From Planctomycetota bacterium (GTDB taxonomy: Bacteria > Planctomycetota > J058): a stretch of DNA of 32,964 nucleotides. A model generated the notes under the pieces. It was not told where the DNA came from. It did no database searches and was given only the letters and a program-made list of their open reading frames with translations. Below, piece by piece: positions 1 through 8,494 of the stretch. The first letter of the stretch is position 1, and every line of letters starts with the position of its first letter. Where the stretch lies: NCBI GenBank assembly GCA_016765095.1, contig JAESQQ010000152.1, positions 1-32,964 of the forward strand, in the 5' to 3' direction. Position numbers and translations under genes: made by a program.

Positions 1-2
1 AG

Positions 3-740
3 CGGCGCTCGCCCGCGCGCTCCGAACGGCCCGCCGCCGCGGCGTCCTGGCGCCCCATCCTCGGGACGCACTACTTCACCTTCGATCGCATTCACCGCGA
101 GGGCGGCAAGGAGGTCGCGACCCACGAAATGCTCATGACCTACACGCTCTCGATCGGCAAGGGGCCCCGCAACCAGGAGACGTTCCGGGTCGCGGTCGAC
201 GTCAGCCCGCGCGGGACCCCGCACGGGATCGAGTTCGAATACGCGGTCGGGCTCGACGACGGTCAGTTCCGCTGGCTGACCAACTCGGACGGGCGCTTCG
301 CTCCCGAGGGGAGTCGACTCAAGACCGCGAACGGACCGAGGACGATTAACCCCAAGCTCCTCCTCCCCAAGGTCGTGGGTGTGTTCCTTGCGCCCCAGCT
401 CGGCCTCGCCGTGCCCGGTGAGTTGCCCCACGCGCTGCGGCTCGTCGACCTGACGCCCTTCGCGACCCTCAGCCGCCCGCTCCTCCTCCGGCCCGCCCGC
501 GCCGGCGAGCCCGACTTCGCCAAGGAGTTCGAAACCTGGGTCACCGAAGAGGGCCAAGCCCGCCCGACGACCCGCGTTCGGGCGGCCCGCGCGGGCCCCT
601 TCAAGGGGAAGCTGATCCAGATCCGAACTCGCTCCTACTTCCCCGGCCGAGGCGACGTGAGGCAGATCAAGGACTGCAATCGCCTCACCCAAGAGGCCTA
701 TCGAGCTCGCTGGATCGCCTGGTTTGGAGACCGAAAGTGA
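3..740 (+). CDS. Hypothetical protein, 5'-truncated by window edge
   Basis: Frame is open from base 3 (…WRPILGTHYFTFDRIHREGGKEVATHEMLMTYTLSIG…) through the listed ORF to TGA at 738-740. It overlaps the next gene by 4 nt (GTGA). No family recognised. Confidence 0.7.
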   Translation, partial: RRSPARSERPAAAASWRPILGTHYFTFDRIHREGGKEVATHEMLMTYTLSIGKGPRNQETFRVAVDVSPRGTPHGIEFEYAVGLDDGQFRWLTNSDGRFAPEGSRLKTANGPRTINPKLLLPKVVGVFLAPQLGLAVPGELPHALRLVDLTPFATLSRPLLLRPARAGEPDFAKEFETWVTEEGQARPTTRVRAARAGPFKGKLIQIRTRSYFPGRGDVRQIKDCNRLTQEAYRARWIAWFGDRK

Positions 741-1306
741 TCGCGTTCTGCCCCACCTGCGGGGCCAAATGCGAGCAGCGAGTCCCAGATCGCGACGATC
801 ACATGCGCGCGGTCTGCACCGCCTGCGAGCGAGTTCACTACGAGAACCCCAAGATCGTGGTCGGCTCCGTCGCGACTTACGAGGGGCGAGTCCTGCTCTG
901 CAAGCGAGCGATCGAGCCCCGACTGGGGTTTTGGACCATGCCGGCGGGGTTCATGGAGAACGGCGAGACCACCGCAGAAGGGGCCCGGCGGGAGGCCCGC
1001 GAGGAGGCTGGCGTCGAGATCGAAGTCGGCACGCTCCTAGGCGTCTACGAGCTAACGCACGTCCGCCAAGTGATGCTCGTCTATCGAGCCACGCTCCCTG
1101 GGCCCGAGTTGAACCCAGGCGTGGAGAGCCTTGAGGCCCGACTCTTCGAGCCAAGCGAGATCCCTTGGGACGAGCTAGCGTTCCCGACGGTCAAGTGGTC
1201 ACTGCAGTACCACGCCCAGGTCGGGTCAGCCGAGACTTATCCTGTGCACAGCAACCCCGGCGACGAGCGGCTCCCCTCGAGCGCTCCCGAAGGCAGCTCC
1301 TCATGA
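737..1306 (+). CDS. NUDIX hydrolase with N-terminal zinc ribbon
   Basis: Nudix box GFMENGETTAEGARREAREEAGVEIEV (GX5EX7REXXEEXG). N-terminal CPTC…CTAC zinc-ribbon pattern. Confidence 0.92.
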   Translation: MIAFCPTCGAKCEQRVPDRDDHMRAVCTACERVHYENPKIVVGSVATYEGRVLLCKRAIEPRLGFWTMPAGFMENGETTAEGARREAREEAGVEIEVGTLLGVYELTHVRQVMLVYRATLPGPELNPGVESLEARLFEPSEIPWDELAFPTVKWSLQYHAQVGSAETYPVHSNPGDERLPSSAPEGSSS

Positions 1307-2271
1307 TTCGCGACTCCGCGTTCACGCTCTGCGTGGCCCTCGCCCTCGTGGCTCCGGCCTGCGCCTCCCCCCGACCCGAGGATCCGGCCGCGACGCACCC
1401 GATCCCGAGATTCGAAATCCCGCCCGCGAAGAAGGACGTGACCTACGTGCGAACGCTGGTCTTTGGAGACTGGGGATCTGGAACCAAGAGCCAAAAGCAA
1501 ACCGCCGCCGCAATGGTGCTCCGAATCAAACGCTCCGACGGCCCCCCCAACTTCGTATTGACCACTGGCGACAACTTCTACCCGAGCGGCGCCAAGAGCG
1601 CCGACGATCCGATCTGGAAGGCCTACTACGAGAAGATCTACGCGGCGAAGGAGTTCGACGTCCCCTGGCGGCCGACGCTCGGCAACCACGACTACAAAGG
1701 CTCGATCCAAGGCCAGATCGACTACAGCAAGAAGAACAAGCGCTGGGATCTGCCGGCCCGCTACTACTCGTTTAGCGAGAAGCTCGACGGAGGACACACG
1801 GTCGAGTTCTTCGCGATCGACACGACGCCCCTGGGCTGGCGCAAGGAAGACACCAAGCAGCTGGCCTGGCTCGTGAGCGCGCTGGCGAAGAGCAAGGCGC
1901 GCTGGAAAGTCGTGTTCGGACACAACCCCATGTATAGCCACAGCAAGCGGCCTTACAACAGGACCCTGATCCGTCGCCTCGGACCGATCTTCAAGAGGCA
2001 CAAGGTGGACCTCTACCTCGCTGGTCACGACCATGTCCTCGAGCTGACCAAGCCAATCGAGGGCGTTCACTACGTCGTGAGCGGCGCAGGGGGGGGGCCC
2101 ATGAAGGCCTACCCTGCCTACTGGACGGACAAGAGTTACTACGCCGCGACGCGGGGTGGATTCGCCTGGCTGCGAATCAGCAAGGACGAGCTCGTGATCG
2201 AGTTTTGCCGCATGAAAGGTGAAACCCAGTTCGCGCACGTGCTGATCAAAGGGCGCTCGGGAGCCTTCTAG
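1303..2271 (+). CDS. Secreted/lipoprotein metallophosphoesterase, purple (tartrate-resistant) acid phosphatase-like
   Basis: MIRDSAFTLCVALALVAPAC lipobox-like signal. Motifs FGDWG, TTGDNFYPSG, GNHDY, FGHNPMYSHS and AGHDHVLE. ATGA overlap with NUDIX favours the start at 1303 over 1165. Confidence 0.88.
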   Translation: MIRDSAFTLCVALALVAPACASPRPEDPAATHPIPRFEIPPAKKDVTYVRTLVFGDWGSGTKSQKQTAAAMVLRIKRSDGPPNFVLTTGDNFYPSGAKSADDPIWKAYYEKIYAAKEFDVPWRPTLGNHDYKGSIQGQIDYSKKNKRWDLPARYYSFSEKLDGGHTVEFFAIDTTPLGWRKEDTKQLAWLVSALAKSKARWKVVFGHNPMYSHSKRPYNRTLIRRLGPIFKRHKVDLYLAGHDHVLELTKPIEGVHYVVSGAGGGPMKAYPAYWTDKSYYAATRGGFAWLRISKDELVIEFCRMKGETQFAHVLIKGRSGAF

Positions 2272-2278
2272 GGAGATC

Positions 2279-3586
2279 GTGTCGAACAGGTCGGGTCCGC
2301 TCTCAGTCCTTCTCCTCGCCTCGCTCTGCGGCTGCGCGTCCGAGCCAGGTTCGGCGCCCCTGCCCAGCCAGCCAGTCAGCCGGACCCCGCGGACCGAGCC
2401 TTGGGTCCTCTCAAACGAGAGCCGGCGCGCGTTCCTGCGCCACTACGCACCGGTGATCTTCAAGCAAGCAGACGAGCGCGCCCCAAAGCACGCGGGGCAC
2501 GACTGGATCACGAACTTCTTCTTCGACGGCGATCGGAATCTCGCCAACAACAAGAAGAGCTGGAGCCGTGACCTCGTTCGCTGGATCGCGGGAGACCCAA
2601 AGACTGCGAGCTGGAGCCTGCGACCGACGCTCTACACCGCCCTGATCGAGTTCGGGAGCCCCGACGAGAAGAGCCTCGTGCTCCTCTATCACGTCTATCA
2701 CACCAAACAGCGCGGCTCGATCCACGACTGGGAGCGAGTCGAGCTTCGCCTCGACGGCGTCCAACCCACCCCCGGCCACGGGGAGCGCGTCGCCTACGCC
2801 GTCGTGACGGAGCACTCCACACACCACCCCGCAGCCACAGAGACCTTGGCTGTGCCCGGGCCCCTTTGGCTCTGGCAGGCCCCGTGGTCTGGCAAGACCG
2901 GGCCGCGCAAGGCCGAGCTGCGCTACGTGCGGCGCACCCGGGGGCCAGCGAAAGCCAGAGAGCACACGCCTCGGAGGGATTTCTTCAGCCCCGGCGCCAA
3001 GCAAGAGGCCCGAGTCGAGGTCGAGGAGCTCGGCCCGAGGCCCGTCCACTACGTGTTCAGCCTCGGCGGAAGGCGCGGATTCCCCTCGCTCGCGGCCCTC
3101 ACGAACCGAACCGGGGAGAGCCTCACGGCGGGCACCGACCAACCGGTGCCGCTCCGGGCGGTCAAGTTCATCGAATACGAACTCCAGGACCTCGCCGACG
3201 TCCTCCCAACCCACCTCGATCCTGTCTCCTGGAAGGGCGAGCTCCAGATCTCACTCAGCTCAGCCGTCTTGAACGAGGACGGCAGCCAAGCGATCCCCCC
3301 CGGCCCGACGCGCTTCCTGTTTCGCGCGCGAGACGAGCAAGACGAGGACGAGAAGCGCAAGGGCTACCCTCGCAAGCACTGGTTCTGGGGGACCTACGAC
3401 CTGGGCGGTGCTGGGTGGACGAGCGAGTGGATCAAGTCTGTGGGCGAGCCCCTCCCCCAGCACGACTACTTCGCCCACACCGGCCTGCCAGGCAGAGCTG
3501 GTGTGTGGCTCCGAGACCGGGAAGGCTGGTGGCGTGCGGAGCGCGGTGGGTTCGACGGGCGCTGGGTCGCGCTCTTCGCCGACTGA
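2279..3586 (+). CDS. Predicted lipoprotein of unknown function (contains an HDWE motif)
   Basis: GTG start, signal with LLASLCGC lipobox, 435 aa. Contains YAPVIFKQADE and SIHDWERVELRLDGV…VAYAVVTEHSTHH. Starts 7 nt after the upstream gene. Confidence 0.75.
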   Translation: MSNRSGPLSVLLLASLCGCASEPGSAPLPSQPVSRTPRTEPWVLSNESRRAFLRHYAPVIFKQADERAPKHAGHDWITNFFFDGDRNLANNKKSWSRDLVRWIAGDPKTASWSLRPTLYTALIEFGSPDEKSLVLLYHVYHTKQRGSIHDWERVELRLDGVQPTPGHGERVAYAVVTEHSTHHPAATETLAVPGPLWLWQAPWSGKTGPRKAELRYVRRTRGPAKAREHTPRRDFFSPGAKQEARVEVEELGPRPVHYVFSLGGRRGFPSLAALTNRTGESLTAGTDQPVPLRAVKFIEYELQDLADVLPTHLDPVSWKGELQISLSSAVLNEDGSQAIPPGPTRFLFRARDEQDEDEKRKGYPRKHWFWGTYDLGGAGWTSEWIKSVGEPLPQHDYFAHTGLPGRAGVWLRDREGWWRAERGGFDGRWVALFAD

Positions 3587-3587
3587 C

Positions 3588-4856
3588 CTACATCAAGTCT
3601 TCGCTGGCTATGTCTTCGCTCACCGCCTCGGGGTTGACCCGAGCCAACCCGGCGGAGATCTCCTCCGACGAGGTGTAGCGCCGCGCGAGGTCGAAGGTCA
3701 CGTAGTGCGCCTGGTTGTGCTGGCTGTCGAGGATCAAGTGGCGCCGGTTGGGGATCCGCCAGCCCTTGTTGGTCGGCGTGTGCCCGCAGACGAACACGTC
3801 GCACTCCATTTGGTCGGCGAAAGCGTCTGCGGTCTCAGGAGCGTAGTCACGGCCGTTGACGAGGGCGTTGATCGCGCGCTGCTTCCTGAGCGGCTTCTCA
3901 GCCGCCTCCTCGGCGAGGAAGGTCTGACTGAGCGAGGGGACGTAGGCCCGTTTGGGGGTGCTGTGGGCCATGAACACCCCCGCTGCGGGAGCGATCAACG
4001 CAGCAGGCATCGCCTCAATGAACTTGCGGTATTCGAGGAGCACGGCCTCGTAGCGATCGCGATACATGTAGGCCATGCCGCGGAACAGGTAGCGGTTGAG
4101 GTATTTGCCGCCCTTGACCAGTTCGCGGTCTATGTGCACAGCGAGGTCGTGGTTCCCAAGCAGATAGTAGACCCGACCTGGATAGCGAGCCTGGAGCCGA
4201 ACCGCCTCCATGATCGCGACGAAGCTCAGGTCGCGGTTGTCAGCGGTGATCAGGCGCGAGTGCACGATCTCCTGGATCACCAAGATCCGATCCGGATTGT
4301 TGTCTAGGTCCGCAAGGGACACAAACCGATTCAGGTTGTCGAGGTTCCCGTGCAGATCCCCCGTCAACCAGAGATCGCCGGTCTCGGGGAGCAGGACCGA
4401 GCGCCCGCGAATCTTGTCGTCGGTAGCCCGAGCCTTGCCCGCGCTCCGAATCAACTCGATCGCCTCGTCGGCCTCGCTGGCCTCGAGGCGGGCGCTGCTC
4501 GCCTTGCGGGCCAGGCGACGGATCTGTTCGAGGGGCTCGCCCCCGTCGTAGTCGACATTGCTGGCTGCGCTGAGCGCAGCAGACGCCTGATCGCCGCCGT
4601 GAGCGAGGTTGTAGCTGCGAGCGATCTCGAGGGCCTTGTCGAACCGCGCGCGTCGGATCAACTCGAGGAACAACCCCGTCGCCGCCTCGGTCACGTTGTC
4701 GTCGCTGAGCTTGAAATCCTTGGCGCACTTGAGCGCGAGGTCGGGCCGGCCGCCCTCCATTTCAGCGCGAAAAGCGCGCGAACCCACCTCGCGGGCCTGG
4801 GCCTTGCCCATCCGCATTTGCTTGACGATTCGCTTGGCCTTTTGGTACTCGCTCAC
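3588..4856 (-). CDS. PPP-like metallophosphoesterase with N-terminal helical region
   Basis: GDLWLTGDLHGNLDNLNRF, YYLLGNHDLAVH, GVFMAHSTP and VFVCGHTPTNKG motifs, preceded by about 140 aa of predicted helices. Confidence 0.85.
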   Translation of the reverse strand: MSEYQKAKRIVKQMRMGKAQAREVGSRAFRAEMEGGRPDLALKCAKDFKLSDDNVTEAATGLFLELIRRARFDKALEIARSYNLAHGGDQASAALSAASNVDYDGGEPLEQIRRLARKASSARLEASEADEAIELIRSAGKARATDDKIRGRSVLLPETGDLWLTGDLHGNLDNLNRFVSLADLDNNPDRILVIQEIVHSRLITADNRDLSFVAIMEAVRLQARYPGRVYYLLGNHDLAVHIDRELVKGGKYLNRYLFRGMAYMYRDRYEAVLLEYRKFIEAMPAALIAPAAGVFMAHSTPKRAYVPSLSQTFLAEEAAEKPLRKQRAINALVNGRDYAPETADAFADQMECDVFVCGHTPTNKGWRIPNRRHLILDSQHNQAHYVTFDLARRYTSSEEISAGLARVNPEAVSEDIASEDLM

Positions 4857-4906
4857 CGGTGTTCACTCTACACCGACGGGGGGGGAGCGCCCGCCGTGGT
4901 GCGTTC

Positions 4907-7900
4907 TCAGCGGAAGTCAGCCAAGCCGGCTTTGGTCCCATAGGCCTTCGCGTAAGCCTCCAGGTAGCTCTCAGGGATCGGAAGCGCGGGGTCAAGGGTT
5001 CTGGCCGTCTTCCAATGCCGGAGGCACTCCTCGCGGCCTTCGCCCCGCCGAACCAATGAGTATCCGCGCAGCTGGCTGAGCTCGGCCGAGTCAGCCGACT
5101 GGATCGCCGCCAGGCGCTCGACGAAAAAGGCCCGCTGGTGGTCCTGTTCGCTCTCCGCCAGGACCGCGAGGGCGAGGAGATCCGCTGGGCGTCCGACCAA
5201 CTCCAGCTGAGTCTTGGCCGCGCTCCCGGCCGAGAACATGGAGCCCTCCTGCTCCCGCCCAGCGCTGAGCGCGCCGCGCAGCGCCAAGACCCGATAGTCG
5301 CTCGCGCCGAGGAGAGCGTAGGCCAAGCGCTGGCTCTTGGCGGCGCCCTCGAACTTGGCGAGGGCTATCTCGGCCAAGCCCGCCAGGGCGAACCCCCGTC
5401 CGTCCGTGTGCACCGCGGCGACGTCTGCGGCCTTCGTCCGAGCGGTCTCGAAGTCTCGCTCCAAGAAGGCGACGGTCGCGTCCGCCAAGGCCCCCTCGAG
5501 CGTCTCCGGCTCCGCCTTCGCCAAGGCCTGGAAGGCGACCAGCGCCTCGCCCGAGCGCCCTCGCAGCCAAATCACCTCGGCCTGAGCGAACCGGGCGCGG
5601 CGCCCCTTAAGGCCATAGGCAGCGGGGTTCTTCTCGAGGCGATCCTCGACTGCCTCCAAGGCCTGACCGCGACCGATCGCGATCCGGATCCACGTTGCTC
5701 TGGCGAGGTCCTTCGAAGCGGCGCTGTCGAGCGCCCGCCTGAGATAGAACAAGACGTCGCGCCAGGACTTTCCTTCTGCCGCAAGTCGCCGCGCAGCAGC
5801 AACGTCGCTCACGCCCTGTGAGGCGTCTGGCGGAGCCTGGTAGAGCTTGGCGGCCTCTTTCGGGAGCGGCCCCAAAGGCCTGACGTCATTCCACGGGCCC
5901 TGCGCCTGCGCCTCGGAGAGTTCTCGAAGCATCTCGAGGGCCTCGCGCATCTCCTCAGGCCCGGGCGCTTCGCTAGGGATGATCACCATTGCTGGCGCTA
6001 CGTCCCCGACCGCAGTCCGGTAGGCCGCGCGAACGCTGTCTGCAGCTTCGGCTGGGAGGGCCGCCTCGGCGCGGCTCTGGGAAGCCCGGTGCGCTCGGCG
6101 CCAATCTTGGCCGGCCCCGGCAGCCTTGTTCAGGTTGTGACGAGCGACACCTCGCAGCACGAGCGCGTCGACCTGGGCCGCGGGTAGCTCTTCGTCGGAC
6201 CGTGCGGGAGGGATCAATTCGTCTAGAAAGGCCTCGGCCTCCTCCGAGCGATCCGCCCGGAGGAGGGTCTCCGCTCGGCGCTTGTCCAAGGCCGCGTCGA
6301 GGTCGAGTTCGAGGAGCTTGGCGGCCCCCTCGTAGGCCGCGAGCGCCAGCTTGAGTTCGCCGCGCTTGAGGTGGAGGTCCCCTTGGAGTCGGAGCGCTGG
6401 GGGGGTCGGCCCCCAAGCCTCGAGGAACCCACTCAGGGCTGCCTTGGCTCGAGTCGAGTCCCCCGCTTCGTGGAGCGTCTGGGCCAGCTCGAGCCGGGCA
6501 CCGGGTATGTGCCCCTGCGCCTCCTCGATCAGCGCCAGGGCCGCCTCCACGTTCCCCTCCTCCCGCGCCGCGCTCGCCTTCGCGAGGGAAGCCTCGGGGC
6601 CTTGCTGGGTGGCCAGCGAGGCAATCAGGAGCGCTGCTTTCTCCGCCTCGCCACGTTGGCGATGCGCGAGGGTGCGAAGCCAGAGCGCGCGTCGACTCCG
6701 CTTCTTGTCGAGCAAGGAGAGCGCAGCCCGGCTCAACCCGCGGGCCAAGCGAAGGCGAGCCTCGGTCAAGTCGAGTCGCGATTGATAGGCGATCCAACCC
6801 TTCGGCCTCCGGGCGCGTTTGAGGATCACGTTCAAGTCCCGCCAGGGGGCCCCGCGGTTGGCTGCTTTTCCGAGCTCTACCAGAGCGACGAGGGCGTCCA
6901 CCCGATCCGCCTCAGCAGCTGAAGCTCGGGCGCGAACGGCCGCTAGGTCCCGAGTTCCAGCCCAGGTCGCGGGGTCGGCCAAGACTTGGGTCCAGTCCAC
7001 GGCGCCCGCCCCGGGCGTCGGCGCCACCGCGAGGGAGGAAGCGGGGCTTAGACCCACTTGGGCAGTCGAAGGCCCAGCCCCCTCCATTGAGCGAGCTTGG
7101 CGAAACACGAGCGCCGCCGCGAGAAACACAACAGCGCCAATCAAGACTGCCCCGGCCAGGAGCCGATTGCGCTGAGGCGCGAGCCGACTCCCGGCGAGGA
7201 GGGCCTCGAGATCGCTCGCCATGGCGCGCGCGTCGGAGTAGCGGTCGTCCGCGTTGGTCGCCATCGCCTTTTGAGCGACGTGGTCGAGGCCGGCAGGGAG
7301 GTCCGAGACGATCGCACGAGGCGCCGGAGGCGATCCGTCCAACACGACCTCCATCAGCTCCCGAGCCGACTTCGCGACGAAGGGTCGCTCTCCGGTCGAG
7401 GTCTCATAGAGAATCACGCCGAGCGCATAGATATCGGCCCGGTGATCCAAGTCAGACTCGCCCAGGAACTGCTCTGGAGACATGTAGTAGGGGGTCCCCA
7501 GCCAATCTCCAGTCTCTGTCATTCGCTGCGCCAAGGTCCGATCACGGGCCAATCCGAAATCCGTCACACGCGGACGATTCAGCTCTGAGTCGAGGATCAC
7601 GTTGCCGGGCTTGAGGTCACGGTGAATGACCGAGCGTTCATGGCAGTGCGCCAGCGTCAGCGCTAGCTGGCGGCAGATCTCGACGGCCTCGCGCCAGGGA
7701 AGGCGCCCGCGCTCATGAATGACTTCTTTGAGGGTCGGTCCAGGGGCGTACTCCATAGCGTAGAAGAGCCAGTCTTGGACTCGGCCCACGTCGAAGACCG
7801 GGATCACGCCCGGGTCGCGGAGTTTGCTCCCGATCGCCGCCTCGAGCTCGAAGCGCGCGACCGTCTCGGCGTCGGGGATCGTGTCCTCGAGCAGGACCTT

Positions 7901-8425
7901 GAGCGCGTAGTCGCGCTCCAACCCGGGACGACGAGCGAGGAACACGACGCCGTTCGCGCCACGCCCCAGCTCGCGTTCGAGTCGGTACTGGCCGAGGGTC
8001 TGACCCGCCTGGAGCTCCCCGCGAAACCGAGTCGACCCGAAGGCGGTCTGGAGAAAGTCACCGTCTGGGGGCCGGTAGGTTGCGGAGCCCGGAGGAGCCG
8101 GAAAGGAACCCGAGCCTCCGCTCTCCGTGGGGGCGACAGCCGAGGGCACCAACGCGCCTCCACAACTGCAGGCGAAGCTCGCCAGTCGCGCTAAGCCCTC
8201 GAAGCTGGTCCGCCACCCGCAGCCCTGGCACTGAAACGACATCGGCACCAGCTCCCGAAGAAGGCCGGTCGCTTCGAGAGGCTTGAGGTAACCCCCATCG
8301 ACGAGGCGCTGAACCCCGCTCGTCTGCGACACCGGCGCGTCTCGCAAGTGGAGAAGGACGTCTGGAGCGATCGCCCCGCGATCGATCGCCAACCTCAGGA
8401 ATGCCTCGTCTTGAGCGCTCAGCAC
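4907..8425 (-). CDS. Ser/Thr protein kinase with N-terminal helical/Cys-rich region, TM helix and long TPR-like C-terminus
   Basis: LGRGANGVVFLARR, YALKVL, HRDLKPGNVILD, DFGLA, GTPYYMSPEQF, RADIYALGVILYE. TM helix LLAGAVLIGAVVFLAAALVF. Repeated helical pairs follow. CQGC…CSC near the N-terminus. Confidence 0.93.
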   Translation of the reverse strand: MLSAQDEAFLRLAIDRGAIAPDVLLHLRDAPVSQTSGVQRLVDGGYLKPLEATGLLRELVPMSFQCQGCGWRTSFEGLARLASFACSCGGALVPSAVAPTESGGSGSFPAPPGSATYRPPDGDFLQTAFGSTRFRGELQAGQTLGQYRLERELGRGANGVVFLARRPGLERDYALKVLLEDTIPDAETVARFELEAAIGSKLRDPGVIPVFDVGRVQDWLFYAMEYAPGPTLKEVIHERGRLPWREAVEICRQLALTLAHCHERSVIHRDLKPGNVILDSELNRPRVTDFGLARDRTLAQRMTETGDWLGTPYYMSPEQFLGESDLDHRADIYALGVILYETSTGERPFVAKSARELMEVVLDGSPPAPRAIVSDLPAGLDHVAQKAMATNADDRYSDARAMASDLEALLAGSRLAPQRNRLLAGAVLIGAVVFLAAALVFRQARSMEGAGPSTAQVGLSPASSLAVAPTPGAGAVDWTQVLADPATWAGTRDLAAVRARASAAEADRVDALVALVELGKAANRGAPWRDLNVILKRARRPKGWIAYQSRLDLTEARLRLARGLSRAALSLLDKKRSRRALWLRTLAHRQRGEAEKAALLIASLATQQGPEASLAKASAAREEGNVEAALALIEEAQGHIPGARLELAQTLHEAGDSTRAKAALSGFLEAWGPTPPALRLQGDLHLKRGELKLALAAYEGAAKLLELDLDAALDKRRAETLLRADRSEEAEAFLDELIPPARSDEELPAAQVDALVLRGVARHNLNKAAGAGQDWRRAHRASQSRAEAALPAEAADSVRAAYRTAVGDVAPAMVIIPSEAPGPEEMREALEMLRELSEAQAQGPWNDVRPLGPLPKEAAKLYQAPPDASQGVSDVAAARRLAAEGKSWRDVLFYLRRALDSAASKDLARATWIRIAIGRGQALEAVEDRLEKNPAAYGLKGRRARFAQAEVIWLRGRSGEALVAFQALAKAEPETLEGALADATVAFLERDFETARTKAADVAAVHTDGRGFALAGLAEIALAKFEGAAKSQRLAYALLGASDYRVLALRGALSAGREQEGSMFSAGSAAKTQLELVGRPADLLALAVLAESEQDHQRAFFVERLAAIQSADSAELSQLRGYSLVRRGEGREECLRHWKTARTLDPALPIPESYLEAYAKAYGTKAGLADFR

Positions 8426-8494
8426 GGTGTCAATCTACCGCCCGGAGGGCTCGGGTCGGCACGCGATCCAGTCTGCTTGAGACCCGTCTCGTGC

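Noticed and set aside
1237-2238. 333-aa - strand ORF, and similar long antisense ORFs (e.g. 2411..3214, 23474..24433, 26918..28291)
   Set aside because: They overlap well-supported genes on the other strand, have no recognisable motifs and match the GC-rich antisense pattern.
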